Shown here piece after piece: positions 26,527-35,300 of a stretch of 64,000 nt of DNA. Below the pieces are notes generated by a model. It worked only from the letters and a program-made list of their open reading frames with translations, was not told the origin of the DNA and searched no databases. The translations under genes and the position numbers were made by a program. Every line of letters begins with the position of its first letter. Position 1 is the first letter of the stretch. This DNA comes from Evansella caseinilytica (GTDB lineage Bacteria; Bacillota; Bacilli; Bacillales; Salisediminibacteriaceae), in the NCBI RefSeq assembly GCF_900107275.1, contig NZ_FNPI01000001.1, positions 868,001-932,000 of the forward strand, read 5' to 3'.

Positions 26527-27348
26527 TCAGCTTTTAGAAAAATTCCGTGCATGGATGGTTTCTTTGAATCTATCAAAAACAAAGACACAAACGAGACCAA
26601 CCACTATACTGTTCAAAGTAATAATAAGCAGGTTTAAGTTATTTTTGTCTGGCTGTGATTCCTCAAAAAACATTGCCATACTGGCACCATCTTGATTTGA
26701 TATAGAAGGATCATTTTCAATCGTTTGAAGTGTTTCAATATATTTTTCCGAACTCATGATATTTGCTTCACTCGGCAGCCAGCCATTTGGTACAGTAACC
26801 CCGACATATTCGATTTCATTTTCTAATGAAACAAAAAAGTTTATCCCTTGATCTTGCACTAATAAGATTTCTTCATCACTTCCTTCTTTTAAAATGTTTA
26901 AGATTTTACTAGCATTTTCTGAATTTCCTCCAGCAGAGATTACGCCATAACCATCATTTTGCTGTTCGATAGTTAAAATTGATTTTGGTTTTCCTTCCAA
27001 TTCAATGAAAAACAGCCACTCATTAGAAGCTTTTACGATGGAGGAAATACTGCTCTGATTATTTGCTGCTCTCAACTTTTCATTATCAATATAATGTATT
27101 TTAAAACCTTCTCCTACTTCTGTTCGTTCTACTTGTTTTACATTATCATAACCATGACCTTCCGGATCTTGAGACACAAGCTCTTGGAATATTGCAATAC
27201 CATCAGTCTGTACAAAGCTCATTAATTCATCATCAATTTCTGATTTTGCATGAACCATATTAGTACCAAGTGTTAGTAGAATACAAAAGGTTAGACTTAA
27301 TAGCATTGCTTTTTTAAAAAACGTTTCCTTTCCCCATTTAATGAACAT
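26527..27348 (-). CDS. Exported membrane-anchored protein overlapping protease gene
   Basis: A 273-residue protein with a signal peptide (AMLLSLTFCILLTLGTNMVHA), an outside region of about 200 residues and a C-terminal membrane helix (LLIITLNSIVVGLVCVFVF) with a basic tail, so it should be fixed by its C terminus. No family is recognised. Its ATG lies inside the end of the upstream papain-like protease gene (11-bp overlap), which implies translational coupling and a shared task. It could be a substrate, inhibitor or membrane receptor of that protease; the evidence is only the arrangement. Confidence 0.75.
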   Translation of the reverse strand: MFIKWGKETFFKKAMLLSLTFCILLTLGTNMVHAKSEIDDELMSFVQTDGIAIFQELVSQDPEGHGYDNVKQVERTEVGEGFKIHYIDNEKLRAANNQSSISSIVKASNEWLFFIELEGKPKSILTIEQQNDGYGVISAGGNSENASKILNILKEGSDEEILLVQDQGINFFVSLENEIEYVGVTVPNGWLPSEANIMSSEKYIETLQTIENDPSISNQDGASMAMFFEESQPDKNNLNLLIITLNSIVVGLVCVFVFDRFKETIHARNFSKS

Positions 27349-27904
27349 CTCTTAACCCCCATCGCCAGATACGGTCAGAGGTACTTCCGCCCACAAATTT
27401 AGAATAAGCCATCGATGTTTTTACCCCATCAGCAGGATCCATGTAATATACATAATTTGTACTTAACGCTGTATAGTAACCGTATGCAACAACAGCATGA
27501 CCTGTATTATTAGAGTTAGAGTTCCACTTCCAAGAAACGTAAACAGGATAATTTTTGTCAATTTGCGCTTTTAGAGCTGCCCATGTTAGATGACCGGAAT
27601 AGTAACTACTATTAACTAAATATGTCAGTAACGATTTTCGAACCTCTGACGTTGAAGCGGTGGTATTATAGCATGTAGAAGTCCCTTTTGTTCTTTTGAA
27701 AAAATTGCACTGTGAAACAGATCGATCCTTATACTTTAAAATACTTACACCGGACGCATTCCAGCACCATTGAGATTTTTCTTGTTTAACAGCGGGATAA
27801 CCAGAGATGGAACCTGCAAAAATTTGTGCTGTGAAAGTAAGCAAAAAAATGAGAGAAAATACAAGGACTTTGATTACAACTTTACTTCGAATCAACTTTT
27901 CCAT
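27338..27904 (-). CDS. Secreted papain-like cysteine protease
   Basis: A 188-residue protein with a signal peptide (VLVFSLIFLLTFTAQIFAG) and a papain-like fold of the C39-like/AvrRpt2 type. QEKSQWCWNASGVSILKY carries the oxyanion Gln and nucleophile Cys, NTGHAVVAYGYY the catalytic His, and VYYMDPADG the Asp. It would act outside the cell. AGAGGAATATT precedes the ATG. A clear sigma-A promoter lies upstream. It heads a probable operon with the overlapping membrane-anchored protein and perhaps the duplicated lipoproteins. Composition is AT-richer than the neighbours. Confidence 0.85.
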   Translation of the reverse strand: MEKLIRSKVVIKVLVFSLIFLLTFTAQIFAGSISGYPAVKQEKSQWCWNASGVSILKYKDRSVSQCNFFKRTKGTSTCYNTTASTSEVRKSLLTYLVNSSYYSGHLTWAALKAQIDKNYPVYVSWKWNSNSNNTGHAVVAYGYYTALSTNYVYYMDPADGVKTSMAYSKFVGGSTSDRIWRWGLRDVH

Positions 27905-27926
27905 AATATTCCTCTTTTCGTGTACT

Positions 27927-27955
27927 ATTATATACCCCTTATTAAGTAATGTAAA
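27927..27955 (-). promoter_or_regulatory. Sigma-A promoter of the papain-like protease
   Basis: On the minus strand TTTACA, 17 nt, TATAAT ends 23 bp before the start codon. It lies right beside a family A element (27968). Confidence 0.75.
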
Positions 27956-27967
27956 CCCTTACTTTTA

Positions 27968-28167
27968 GTGTATGTTCAAAAAGATCGCTTTTTATCTTTT
28001 TGAACATACACGATGCAATGAGTGGAGCCGATGCATTCTTTTCAAACCGGCTAGGAATGGGGTATCTCGGAACCAGGATGGTGACATTCCGCCGTTGCCC
28101 ATAGGACGTGGACAGTAATTAGGCGGAATTGGGGTGCATCGAGCGGAACCATTGCTTTTTGAACACG
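27968..28167 (+). repeat. Family A element, copy A5, medium form
   Basis: 5' hairpin GTGTATGTTCAAAAAGAT against ATCTTTTTGAACATACAC: a T-to-A change relative to other copies is matched on the opposite arm. The body lacks the first internal section of long copies but keeps one 58-bp-type unit (GCCGTTGCCCATAGGACGTG). The end is GAACACG. Flanks TTTTAG and TTTCAG. Confidence 0.85.
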
Positions 28168-28308
28168 TTTTTTCAGAAAAAAATCTCTGCCTTTCGTATC
28201 GGAGGGGAGAGGATGGTTGTTAAAAAGCGGTAGCGATGCAGGCATTCCGCTGCAATAGAACCCGTTTCCGCCTGTATTTTGTTATAATTAAGAAAATGAG
28301 GTAAAGGA

Positions 28309-29079
28309 ATGGTTATTTCTATGACCGGTGTAAACAAGCTTCCTTATATAAGGGGCATCGAATTAAAAAGAGAGGAAATTCCTTCCTTTCAACGCTATCC
28401 GTTTAACGTTCCGGCTTTGAAATCGTTAACCAAGCTGTCTCTCCATCCTCGTGTGACGTATATTGTCGGGGAAAACGGCATGGGAAAATCGACGTTGCTG
28501 GAGGCGATTGCAGTAGCTTCGGGATTCAATCCGGAGGGAGGAACGAGAAATTTTCAGTTTTCCACAAGAGCGTCCCATTCCGAGCTGGATAACTATATCC
28601 GGATTGTGAAAAGTGTCTGGAAGCCGGAGGACGGTTTCTTTTTAAGAGCGGAAACGTTTTACAACCTGGCGACAAACATAGAACAACTGGATGAAGAAGG
28701 GTTTGGACCTCCGATCATTGACTCTTATGGAGGAAAATCGCTGCATGAACAGTCCCACGGGGAATCGTTTTTTGCAGCGTTCACCAACCGCTTTAACGGC
28801 AACGGGTTATATATTCTTGATGAACCGGAAGCGGCTTTGTCTCCTTTGCGGCAGCTGTCGATGCTTGCAAGAATTCATGAGCTGGTCCAGCAGGAGTCGC
28901 AATTCATCATCGCCACCCATTCGCCGATGCTAATGGCTTATCCGGATGCAAAAATTGTTCAGCTGTCCGGAAACGGGATCGAGGAGGTCAGTCTTGAGGA
29001 GACACAGCATTATTCATTAATGAAACAGTTCTTCACGGATAGAGACAGACTGATGCATCATCTTTTGCACGAACAATGA
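28309..29079 (+). CDS. AAA-family ATPase, ABC/SMC-like head
   Basis: A 256-residue ATPase without membrane segments. Walker A is VGENGMGKSTLLEAI (about residue 53), a degenerate signature SHGESFFAAF lies near 148, Walker B is LYILDEPEAALSP, and FIIATHSPMLMAYPDA carries the switch His. This is the pattern of AAA_21-type, OLD/RecF-like single-domain ATPases. Function is unknown; some are parts of defence modules, but no nuclease partner is adjacent. The ATG at 28309 has GAGG 7 nt upstream; the ATG at 28321 is an alternative. Confidence 0.88.
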   Translation: MVISMTGVNKLPYIRGIELKREEIPSFQRYPFNVPALKSLTKLSLHPRVTYIVGENGMGKSTLLEAIAVASGFNPEGGTRNFQFSTRASHSELDNYIRIVKSVWKPEDGFFLRAETFYNLATNIEQLDEEGFGPPIIDSYGGKSLHEQSHGESFFAAFTNRFNGNGLYILDEPEAALSPLRQLSMLARIHELVQQESQFIIATHSPMLMAYPDAKIVQLSGNGIEEVSLEETQHYSLMKQFFTDRDRLMHHLLHEQ

Positions 29080-29245
29080 TAACCAACCGCACTTGTAACG
29101 GCGCGGCTGGCAAGCGGATCATGGCATGGAGAGATGCTGCAAACAAGAGCGCCGGGATCAGGCTGGCGCTTTCCAGGTGCTCTGTCCGATAAGCGTTGTT
29201 TCAACGCGATTTCTTGCAGCCCCCTGCCGCCGAGATCATTTACAG

Positions 29246-29400
29246 AGGATGTTCAAAAGTCCGGGAAACAGTGTCTGCGCACTTCAACGCTCGCGTTGTC
29301 CCGACTGCTCACTCACGTACGTTTTGTGTGCGCCGGGCTGCTCATGACTGCCCCGCCTTGAACTTCTTGCCACTGTTAGGTCCTCCATGTTGATTCTGGC
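29246..29400 (+). repeat. Family B degenerate repeat, copy B2
   Basis: From GATGTTCAAAAGTCCGGGAA to TTGCCACTGTTAGGTCCTCC, shared in part with 16687-16850 and, more weakly, 55404 and 47255. No gene is visible between 29080 and 29813; this repeat and the following family A copies fill most of it. Confidence 0.45.
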
Positions 29401-29404
29401 ATCA

Positions 29405-29447
29405 TGTTTGTTCGAAAAGATGAAAGCCGATTTTTTGGAACAAACAC
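29405..29447 (+). repeat. Solo family A-type hairpin
   Basis: TGTTTGTTCGAAAAGAT pairs with TTTTTTGGAACAAACAC. No body is attached, and it abuts copy A6 on its 3' side. Confidence 0.7.
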
Positions 29448-29455
29448 TTAAAGAG

Positions 29456-29813
29456 CGTGTTCAAAAAGGCAATGGTTCCGCTCGATGCGCCCAATTCCGC
29501 CTAAGTGCTGCTCACGTCCTGCGTCTGCGGTTACTCGACGCAAATGGACTCGATGAAGCACATGCAGGTTGCATTTGTGAGCAACGGCGGAATGTCACCA
29601 GCGTGGTTCCGAGAACCCCACTCATAGCCGGCTTTAAAAGAATGCATCGGCTCCACTCCATTGTCTCTTCCTCTGCTAGTATTGCGCAGAGGCTTATCCA
29701 AGTACCATCGCCCGCGATGGCACTATGAGACAACTCGCAGCTTCTCAGGGAAGTACGGCTTGTTGCTTCGTATTTGTTCAAAAAGATAAAAACCGACCTT
29801 TTTGAACAAACAC
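29456..29813 (-). repeat. Family A element, copy A6, long form, inverted
   Basis: Reverse orientation, with its 5' hairpin at 29770-29813 and 3' end at 29456. It carries the 56-bp loop insert in its hairpin unit as in A3 and A10. Exact CTTAAAG direct repeats flank it at 29447-29453 and 29813-29819. It lies against the 3' end of the PHP-domain gene. Confidence 0.88.
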
Positions 29814-30563
29814 TTAAAGCAGTTTTTTCATATACTTCTTAACGAGGGTCGCAGATTTTACCTTCAGCCGGAGGTCGTTTGAGATATGGATCTGGTATTT
29901 TCCCATCTTGATGCAATGCTTTAATTCCTCGACGGTATCGCAATCGTTCGCTAATTTGGTCACGACACAGCCGTATTGCAGAAATTGGTGGGTATCGCTT
30001 CCGGCGACAACCGGTTTACCGACTGCGGCGGCAAAGTCAGCGATTCTTTGCCGGTAGAAATCAATGCCTTGTGTGTACAAATCCTTTCCGTTTAAATCAA
30101 ACGCATCCAGGCGCTGCAATTGCCGAAGCGTTAACTGATGAAGCGGCGTGCTTTCCCTGTAAGGATGGGCGCCGATCGTCAGCATATCGTATTCATCCGC
30201 TAAGTCTAGCAATCGATCGAATGGGATAAATGCGTCGGGAACTGTGTGGCTTTTCAACGCGCGGCGAATGGCGAGCACCTTGCTGCCGCCACCGATCAGC
30301 AGAATATGACCGCCTTCCTTCACATCCACTTCGATGCCAGGAAAAAGCTTCAAGCCGTCGATGTTGTAATAATCGTGTTCATATGGATAATGCGCTTGCA
30401 AAAAGGTGTAAATGTCCATAAATCGTGCGGTATTAAAATGCTCGGTCACTGCCAGCGCCGTTAATCCGGCTGCTCGGGCCTCCGTCATCATCTCCCGGAA
30501 ATATTCCGGCATAAACGATGATTTTTTCGATATTTTTACATGACTATGAAAATCGATTTGCAT
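29814..30563 (-). CDS. PHP-domain metal-dependent hydrolase
   Basis: A 249-residue PHP-superfamily protein, which hydrolyses phosphoesters with a tri-metal centre. MQIDFHSHVKI gives H-x-H, AVTEHF the E-H, LKLFPGIEVDV the catalytic Glu region, TIGAHPY the next His and VVAGSDTHQF the terminal D-x-H. Relatives include histidinol phosphatase and nucleotide phosphatases. GGAGG precedes the ATG at 30563. It is last in the operon with the ECF transporter, 44 bp after ecfT, suggesting it processes the imported compound or its phosphate. Confidence 0.87.
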   Translation of the reverse strand: MQIDFHSHVKISKKSSFMPEYFREMMTEARAAGLTALAVTEHFNTARFMDIYTFLQAHYPYEHDYYNIDGLKLFPGIEVDVKEGGHILLIGGGSKVLAIRRALKSHTVPDAFIPFDRLLDLADEYDMLTIGAHPYRESTPLHQLTLRQLQRLDAFDLNGKDLYTQGIDFYRQRIADFAAAVGKPVVAGSDTHQFLQYGCVVTKLANDCDTVEELKHCIKMGKYQIHISNDLRLKVKSATLVKKYMKKLL

Positions 30564-30607
30564 AAGTAGCCTCCATTTATATGAAAAAGTAGTTAAACAA
30601 GCGCTTA

Positions 30608-31420
30608 TCAGGTGAAAAGCAGAAATAAACTGGCGAGATACGACAGAAAAAAGAGAATGAACAAATAGTCGCGCTTGCCGAATGCCATATGAGCAAGCTT
30701 TAATTTTTTCACTTCCGGATGATTGAAGCCATAGAGGCTCCCTTTTGTTTCCAATGCTTCCACCGTTGTGCGCGCCCGTTTTGACATGCTCAGCAGCAGC
30801 GGATAAAAAGAAAGAACGGCAATTTTGCAAAAATAAGCAATCGCTTGCCAATACAGGAAGCCGTGCTTTTCCGGTGCTTTTCCCCGCAGGCGGAACGATA
30901 AAAATACGTGGTGATACTCCTCCAGCAAACTAGGTAACATTCGGTATCCGTAAGCAATGCTGAACGTTACCTGTCCCGGCACGCCGATTTTCAACAAACC
31001 GTTGCTTAATTTTTCCGGGTCCATGGAACAAAAAACGGTAATGCTTGCCAATGAAATGACGGCCAGCTTCAAGGTCAGCTCCAGCAAGGGCAGGATGATC
31101 GACAAGTCTCCCCCGAAAAACAAGGAAGCGATCAGGTAATAGCCCCCTTGACCAAGCAAGCCAAGACATAAAATCACAAGGATGAGCGGGCTCACTTTTG
31201 CTAGCAAAGTCATCGCCGCGATAAAGACGAACATGCCGAATAATATTTTTTCGTTATGAACGAACCATGGCATCACGCCGAAAAGCAGGTACAGAATAAA
31301 CAGCGTACGCGGGTCCAGCTTTGCGAGAAATGTGTGTCCATTTCCGTAGGCTGTGTTTAACAGCTCGATTTTTACCTGTTCAACTGAGAGCTTTTCCGAT
31401 AGTTTACGTGCATACTCCAC
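30608..31420 (-). CDS. ECF transporter transmembrane subunit EcfT
   Basis: A 270-residue membrane subunit that couples ATP hydrolysis to the S-component. Five or so helices (LFILYLLFGVMPWF; ILFGMFVFIAAMTLLAKV; ILVILCLGLLGQGGYYLIA) and the family coupling motifs, SFRLRGKA (A-R-G type) in the cytoplasmic region and ARTTVEALETKG (ARG2 type), are visible. The likely GTG start at 31420 follows AAGGAGA and lies within the end of the ATPase gene. Confidence 0.85.
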   Translation of the reverse strand: MEYARKLSEKLSVEQVKIELLNTAYGNGHTFLAKLDPRTLFILYLLFGVMPWFVHNEKILFGMFVFIAAMTLLAKVSPLILVILCLGLLGQGGYYLIASLFFGGDLSIILPLLELTLKLAVISLASITVFCSMDPEKLSNGLLKIGVPGQVTFSIAYGYRMLPSLLEEYHHVFLSFRLRGKAPEKHGFLYWQAIAYFCKIAVLSFYPLLLSMSKRARTTVEALETKGSLYGFNHPEVKKLKLAHMAFGKRDYLFILFFLSYLASLFLLFT

Positions 31421-33128
31421 ACAGATTCTCCTTTCGCTTCCATGCTGTAACAAAGTCGTTCACCGTATAGGCGAGCGGTGACATCTGCAGATCCCTGCTC
31501 AGCTGTAAAATTTGCGGCGGCTTCAGCCCGGCGGTTTCCAGCAGCTCGGTATTGCTGAAAACAGATTCCCGGTCCCCGTCGTGAATGATCTCCCCTTCAT
31601 GCAATACGATGACTCTCGTTGCCCATTCAGCAACGAGTTGCATGTCGTGTGTGGCAATGATCACTGCTCCTGTTTGATTTTTCAGCGTTGCAATCAATCT
31701 AGTAATATATTTGCGGGTGGCGATATCGAGATTGGCTGTCGGTTCATCCAATAATAAAATGGAAGGGTCCATTGCCACTCCGATGGCCAGGGATGCCCGC
31801 CGCTGCTGTCCGCCGCTCATCAACCGGCTGTCGTGGTGCTGCAGCTCCGTCAGGTCAAACATCGCCAATATCCGATCCACCTTTTTGGAATAGTCCGGTA
31901 TTTTTCGCGCTTTAAGAAAATACTCGACATCCTTGCGCACGCAATCTTCAATAAACATTTCTTCCGGATTTTGATAAATATAAGTAACCTCGTCCGCCAG
32001 CTGTTCAGGCGGCTGACGGCGGGTGTTTTTACCGGTGACAAGGACATCTCCCTTATCCGGTTTAACGAGTCCGGTCAACAGCCGCAACAGCGATGATTTC
32101 CCTGACCCGTTGTTGCCGACGAGCGCGATATAATCCCCTTGATGAACGGTCAGATTGATATTCTGCAGCACCGTTTTTCTTTCTCTGGCAATCGTTTTGT
32201 AGGAAAAAACAACTTGTTTCAGTTCAGCCACCGCTTTTTTATTGGCATGCGGCTGTTGACTTACTGTTTTCTCTTTCCTGACTGCGCTTGCTGTGTCTGT
32301 GATTTTTGGAAATAAAGCTGCTGCTTGCTCAAGGGTGACCGGCAGGCGATCCGCCGCCGATTCTCCAAGCAAGTAGGCAGCCTGAGCCACTTGCGGCGGG
32401 TAAATTTGTCTGGCCGTTAATTGTTCAACCTGCCGCAGGGCGTCGGTGGTTGCCTGTTTCCATACAACGCTTCCCGAATCCATTAAAACCACCTGGCGGC
32501 AATAATCGGCGATGAATTCGGTATGGTGTTCGATGACAATGATTGTTTTTCCATGCTTTACGTTCAGGTTGTACAAAATGTCATACATTTTTTTGGCATG
32601 ATACGGGTCGAGCTGGGCAACCGGCTCATCGATAATCAATATGTCAGGATCAAGGGAAAGGGCGCCGGCGAGGGCAAGGAGATGCTTTTGCCCGCCGCTC
32701 AGTTCCCAGATAAATTCATCATCAAACCCGAGAAGCTCTACAAGTTGTAAAGCTTGCTTCCCTTTATTTTTGTAATCGGGATCGCCGTAGTTCAACGGAG
32801 CGAAGCTGGCATCCTCCAATACGCGGGGGCAGACAATCTGGTTATCGAAATCCTGATAGACATAGCCGACGTGCCGGGAGAGGTCAGCGACTTTATGCTC
32901 TGTTGTTACCAGATTGTTCACGGTGACTTTTCCGAAAAAATCGCCGACGTAAAAATGAGGAATGAGCCCGTTCAGGAGCTTGCAAAGCGTCGATTTTCCG
33001 CTGCCGTTCCTCCCGATGACGGCAAGGAATTCCCCTTTGTTAATTGTCAGTGATACATCCTGTAAAACCGGCTTTTCCGCGCCAGGATATTGAAAGCTCA
33101 CATGCTCGAGTCTGATTTGTTCGGTCAT
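31404..33128 (-). CDS. ECF transporter ATPase, two fused ABC domains
   Basis: A 574-residue protein with two complete ATPase domains, so it replaces the EcfA-EcfA' pair. Domain 1: GRNGSGKSTLCKLL, LSGGQKHLLALA, DILIIDEP. Domain 2: GNNGSGKSSLLRLL, MSGGQQRRASLA, SILLLDEP. A linker with QPHANKKAVAELK joins them near residue 290. The ATG at 33128 overlaps the stop of the S-component gene (ATGA), a coupling arrangement. It energises uptake of the unknown S-component ligand. Confidence 0.92.
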   Translation of the reverse strand: MTEQIRLEHVSFQYPGAEKPVLQDVSLTINKGEFLAVIGRNGSGKSTLCKLLNGLIPHFYVGDFFGKVTVNNLVTTEHKVADLSRHVGYVYQDFDNQIVCPRVLEDASFAPLNYGDPDYKNKGKQALQLVELLGFDDEFIWELSGGQKHLLALAGALSLDPDILIIDEPVAQLDPYHAKKMYDILYNLNVKHGKTIIVIEHHTEFIADYCRQVVLMDSGSVVWKQATTDALRQVEQLTARQIYPPQVAQAAYLLGESAADRLPVTLEQAAALFPKITDTASAVRKEKTVSQQPHANKKAVAELKQVVFSYKTIARERKTVLQNINLTVHQGDYIALVGNNGSGKSSLLRLLTGLVKPDKGDVLVTGKNTRRQPPEQLADEVTYIYQNPEEMFIEDCVRKDVEYFLKARKIPDYSKKVDRILAMFDLTELQHHDSRLMSGGQQRRASLAIGVAMDPSILLLDEPTANLDIATRKYITRLIATLKNQTGAVIIATHDMQLVAEWATRVIVLHEGEIIHDGDRESVFSNTELLETAGLKPPQILQLSRDLQMSPLAYTVNDFVTAWKRKENLCGVCT

Positions 33129-34009
33129 GACGAGACCTCTTCTTTCTTTTGGCTGCCGGAAGGCTTGCGATGTCGTCGGATCATCAACATCGTCGTGATG
33201 CCGGCGACGACTGCGGCAATGAAAATGCTTCCTGCAATAAACCATTCTGAATATGCCTCTGCGACGTCCAGCTCCCACTCGATAAGATTGATGCCTGATT
33301 CCGATAAAAACTCGAATAAAAACGCCAGGCATGCGAGGAAAATTCCTCCTGCTATCAAGCGGGGACCGAGGATGTCGCGGAGGGAATATGTAACCGAATT
33401 GTCCCGAGGCTTCATTCCGAGAAGAGGCTCGATTTTTCCGTATAAACGCGGAACTAAATAAACCGTCGGCAGAAGCGCGAACAATATACCAGAGAACAAC
33501 ACGTCGTTCAGGAACGAGAAGCCTTCGATGACAACGATGCTCTCCGCTAAGCCAGGAACAGCCTCGAGCTCTTCGACGCCGATCCAAACTTTCAAAATAT
33601 CGACGATCGCGCTGATTGCCTGATGGATAATCACACCGGTCATCGCCGCGATGCCTACCTGCCGTTTGTTTTTCGGATCGCGCACGGAGATGCCGGCGAC
33701 GTACATGGCAAGGGAAAAAGCGATGAATTTCTCCAGCTCGCCGAACCCGCCGAATTGTCCCAGCATGATTTCGCCGAAAATGACTTCCCCGAGGGAAGCG
33801 CCAACGGCCGCATACAGCGGATGGAACAAAATACAGAGCGTTAACGGAATAAATGCGAAGTACTCAATGGAAAATTCCACGGGGCCGAGATATGCCTTCG
33901 GAACGAGTTCGGTAATCATGTTCGACAGACCGTAAAGCGACATCGATAAAATAAATACCATCATTTTCTGCGACTGTGTCAGCTGATACCTTTTTTTCAT
34001 TTGGCTCAT
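33125..34009 (-). CDS. ECF transporter substrate-specific (S) component
   Basis: A 294-residue membrane protein with six or more helices: MMVFILSMSLYGLSNMITEL, YFAFIPLTLCILFHPLYAAV, a GEVIFGEIMLGQFGG loop and later FSFLNDVLFSGILFALLP. The charge pattern and position (first in an S-A-A-T operon) define it as an S-component, although it does not match a vitamin-specific type that I recognise. It is longer than the usual 180-200 residues, with extra C-terminal helices (IAGSIFIAAVVAGITTMLMI). Ligand unknown; the RpiR regulator next door suggests a sugar-phosphate link. Confidence 0.8.
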   Translation of the reverse strand: MSQMKKRYQLTQSQKMMVFILSMSLYGLSNMITELVPKAYLGPVEFSIEYFAFIPLTLCILFHPLYAAVGASLGEVIFGEIMLGQFGGFGELEKFIAFSLAMYVAGISVRDPKNKRQVGIAAMTGVIIHQAISAIVDILKVWIGVEELEAVPGLAESIVVIEGFSFLNDVLFSGILFALLPTVYLVPRLYGKIEPLLGMKPRDNSVTYSLRDILGPRLIAGGIFLACLAFLFEFLSESGINLIEWELDVAEAYSEWFIAGSIFIAAVVAGITTMLMIRRHRKPSGSQKKEEVSS

Positions 34010-34208
34010 TGATTTTCATACCTCCTTTGTTTGCTCCTTTTGAGTGTAAAAAATTAGTTTTAAACGAGTGTGGAGTCTTTGTGAAAATAATGTAAATAAT
34101 CTATTGTTTTTTAACATGGTGTAAATTTTTTTTCATCGGGGTTATCAACGGGGGAGAGGGATGCTATCATAGAGCTGCACATCTTGGAGAAAAAAGGAGT
34201 TAACCGAA
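34010..34208. promoter_or_regulatory. Divergent control region of ECF operon and RpiR gene
   Basis: TGTAAA occurs three times (34045, 34091, 34120) in an AT-rich context and may mark regulator sites. For the plus-strand gene TTATCA, 17 nt, TATCAT (ending near 34172) is a possible promoter. These are weak assignments. Confidence 0.35.
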
Positions 34209-35045
34209 ATGATCGAGTTCCACTGGAATACAAGGAAAATGTCGCGAAATCAATTGAAAATTGCCGATTATATCAACAAGAATCTGCAGCAGGTGCTGCT
34301 GTCCACGGAGCAGGAAATCGCGGCAGCGGTGGAGGTAAGCATCGCCTCCGTCTCCCGCTTTTGGCGCGTTGCGGGTTATGATAATTTCAAGGATTTCAAG
34401 CATCGGATACGCGCGAAACTCGAGGTGAGTCCGGCGCAAAAAATGAAGAATATCATGCATAAGCCGGAGGGAGAGGAGATTTTTCAGTATCCTACTTTGG
34501 AGGTTGTCATCCATCATTTGCATCAGACGTTGACGCATGGGTACAGGAGCAATTTCTTACAGGCTGTCAAACTGCTGCACCGCGCGGACAGAATTTACTT
34601 GTTTGCCCCAGGACCGTCAGCCGGTCTCGCTGCGCTCATGCAGTACCGGATTGCCAGATTCGGTTATGATATTTCATTGCTGGAAAAGGGGGGAAGCGAG
34701 TTGCTGGAGGATGTATTGCACATGAAGAAAACGGATGTTGTGCTGTTGTTCGGCTTTATCCGTCTTCTTCCGGAAGCGAAGGTTATCCTGAACCGCGGCA
34801 AAAAAGTCGGCTATCGGACGATTCTTGTTACCGATCAGCTTGTTTCAGACTTTACACATCAAGCGAATGTCACTTTGTTTGCCAGCAGGGGGGAACTAAG
34901 CGAGTTCCACTCCATGGTAGCCCCGACGTTTTTGGTGGAAAATCTTATCGTTGCTCTTGGTATGGAAAACAGGGAAGCCAATCTGCTGCGGCTGGAGGAG
35001 TTAAGCGATTTGCGCAAACAATATGCAGCCGAGCTGCCAAGGTGA
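34209..35045 (+). CDS. RpiR/MurR-family regulator
   Basis: A 278-residue regulator with an N-terminal HTH_6 domain (NQLKIADYINKNLQQVLLST; EVSIASVSRFWRVAGYDNFK) and a C-terminal SIS domain (RADRIYLFAPGPSAGLAALM; KKTDVVLLFGFIR), which senses phosphosugars. In the SIS part GPSAG replaces the more usual G-x-G-x-S. It is divergent from the ECF transporter-PHP operon and is the obvious candidate for its control. AAAAAAGGAG lies 14 nt before the ATG. Confidence 0.9.
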   Translation: MIEFHWNTRKMSRNQLKIADYINKNLQQVLLSTEQEIAAAVEVSIASVSRFWRVAGYDNFKDFKHRIRAKLEVSPAQKMKNIMHKPEGEEIFQYPTLEVVIHHLHQTLTHGYRSNFLQAVKLLHRADRIYLFAPGPSAGLAALMQYRIARFGYDISLLEKGGSELLEDVLHMKKTDVVLLFGFIRLLPEAKVILNRGKKVGYRTILVTDQLVSDFTHQANVTLFASRGELSEFHSMVAPTFLVENLIVALGMENREANLLRLEELSDLRKQYAAELPR

Positions 35046-35232
35046 GGGGAGCAGCTCGCGCTGATGGAAAACACTTTCTATGCTAACGGGAAGGGAAGTG
35101 GGGCGGCAGTTGCGCATGCGCCGCGCCATGTCGCCTGTCCATAACGCTCTGCTGACGGCCAGCGAGATCCATCAATGCTCAGCAAGTTGTCGACAAGTCG
35201 GTTAACGCAGCACAGTGAGAAAGGTCTTAGGG

Positions 35233-35261
35233 GCCTCCAAAGGAAAAAAGTCTTTGGAGGC
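35233..35261. terminator. Hairpin between convergent rpiR-type gene and metE
   Basis: GCCTCCAAAG (35233-35242) pairs perfectly with CTTTGGAGGC (35252-35261). It lies 40 bp beyond the metE stop and 190 bp beyond the regulator gene. T-richness is in the loop, not after the stem. Confidence 0.5.
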
Positions 35262-35300
35262 GCACCGCAAGCGATAAGACGATCAGGCCGCCGGCTGGCG

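Noticed and set aside
28309-29079. Anti-phage defence module built on the AAA ATPase
   Set aside because: No nuclease, TOPRIM or other partner lies beside it; only repeats flank the gene.
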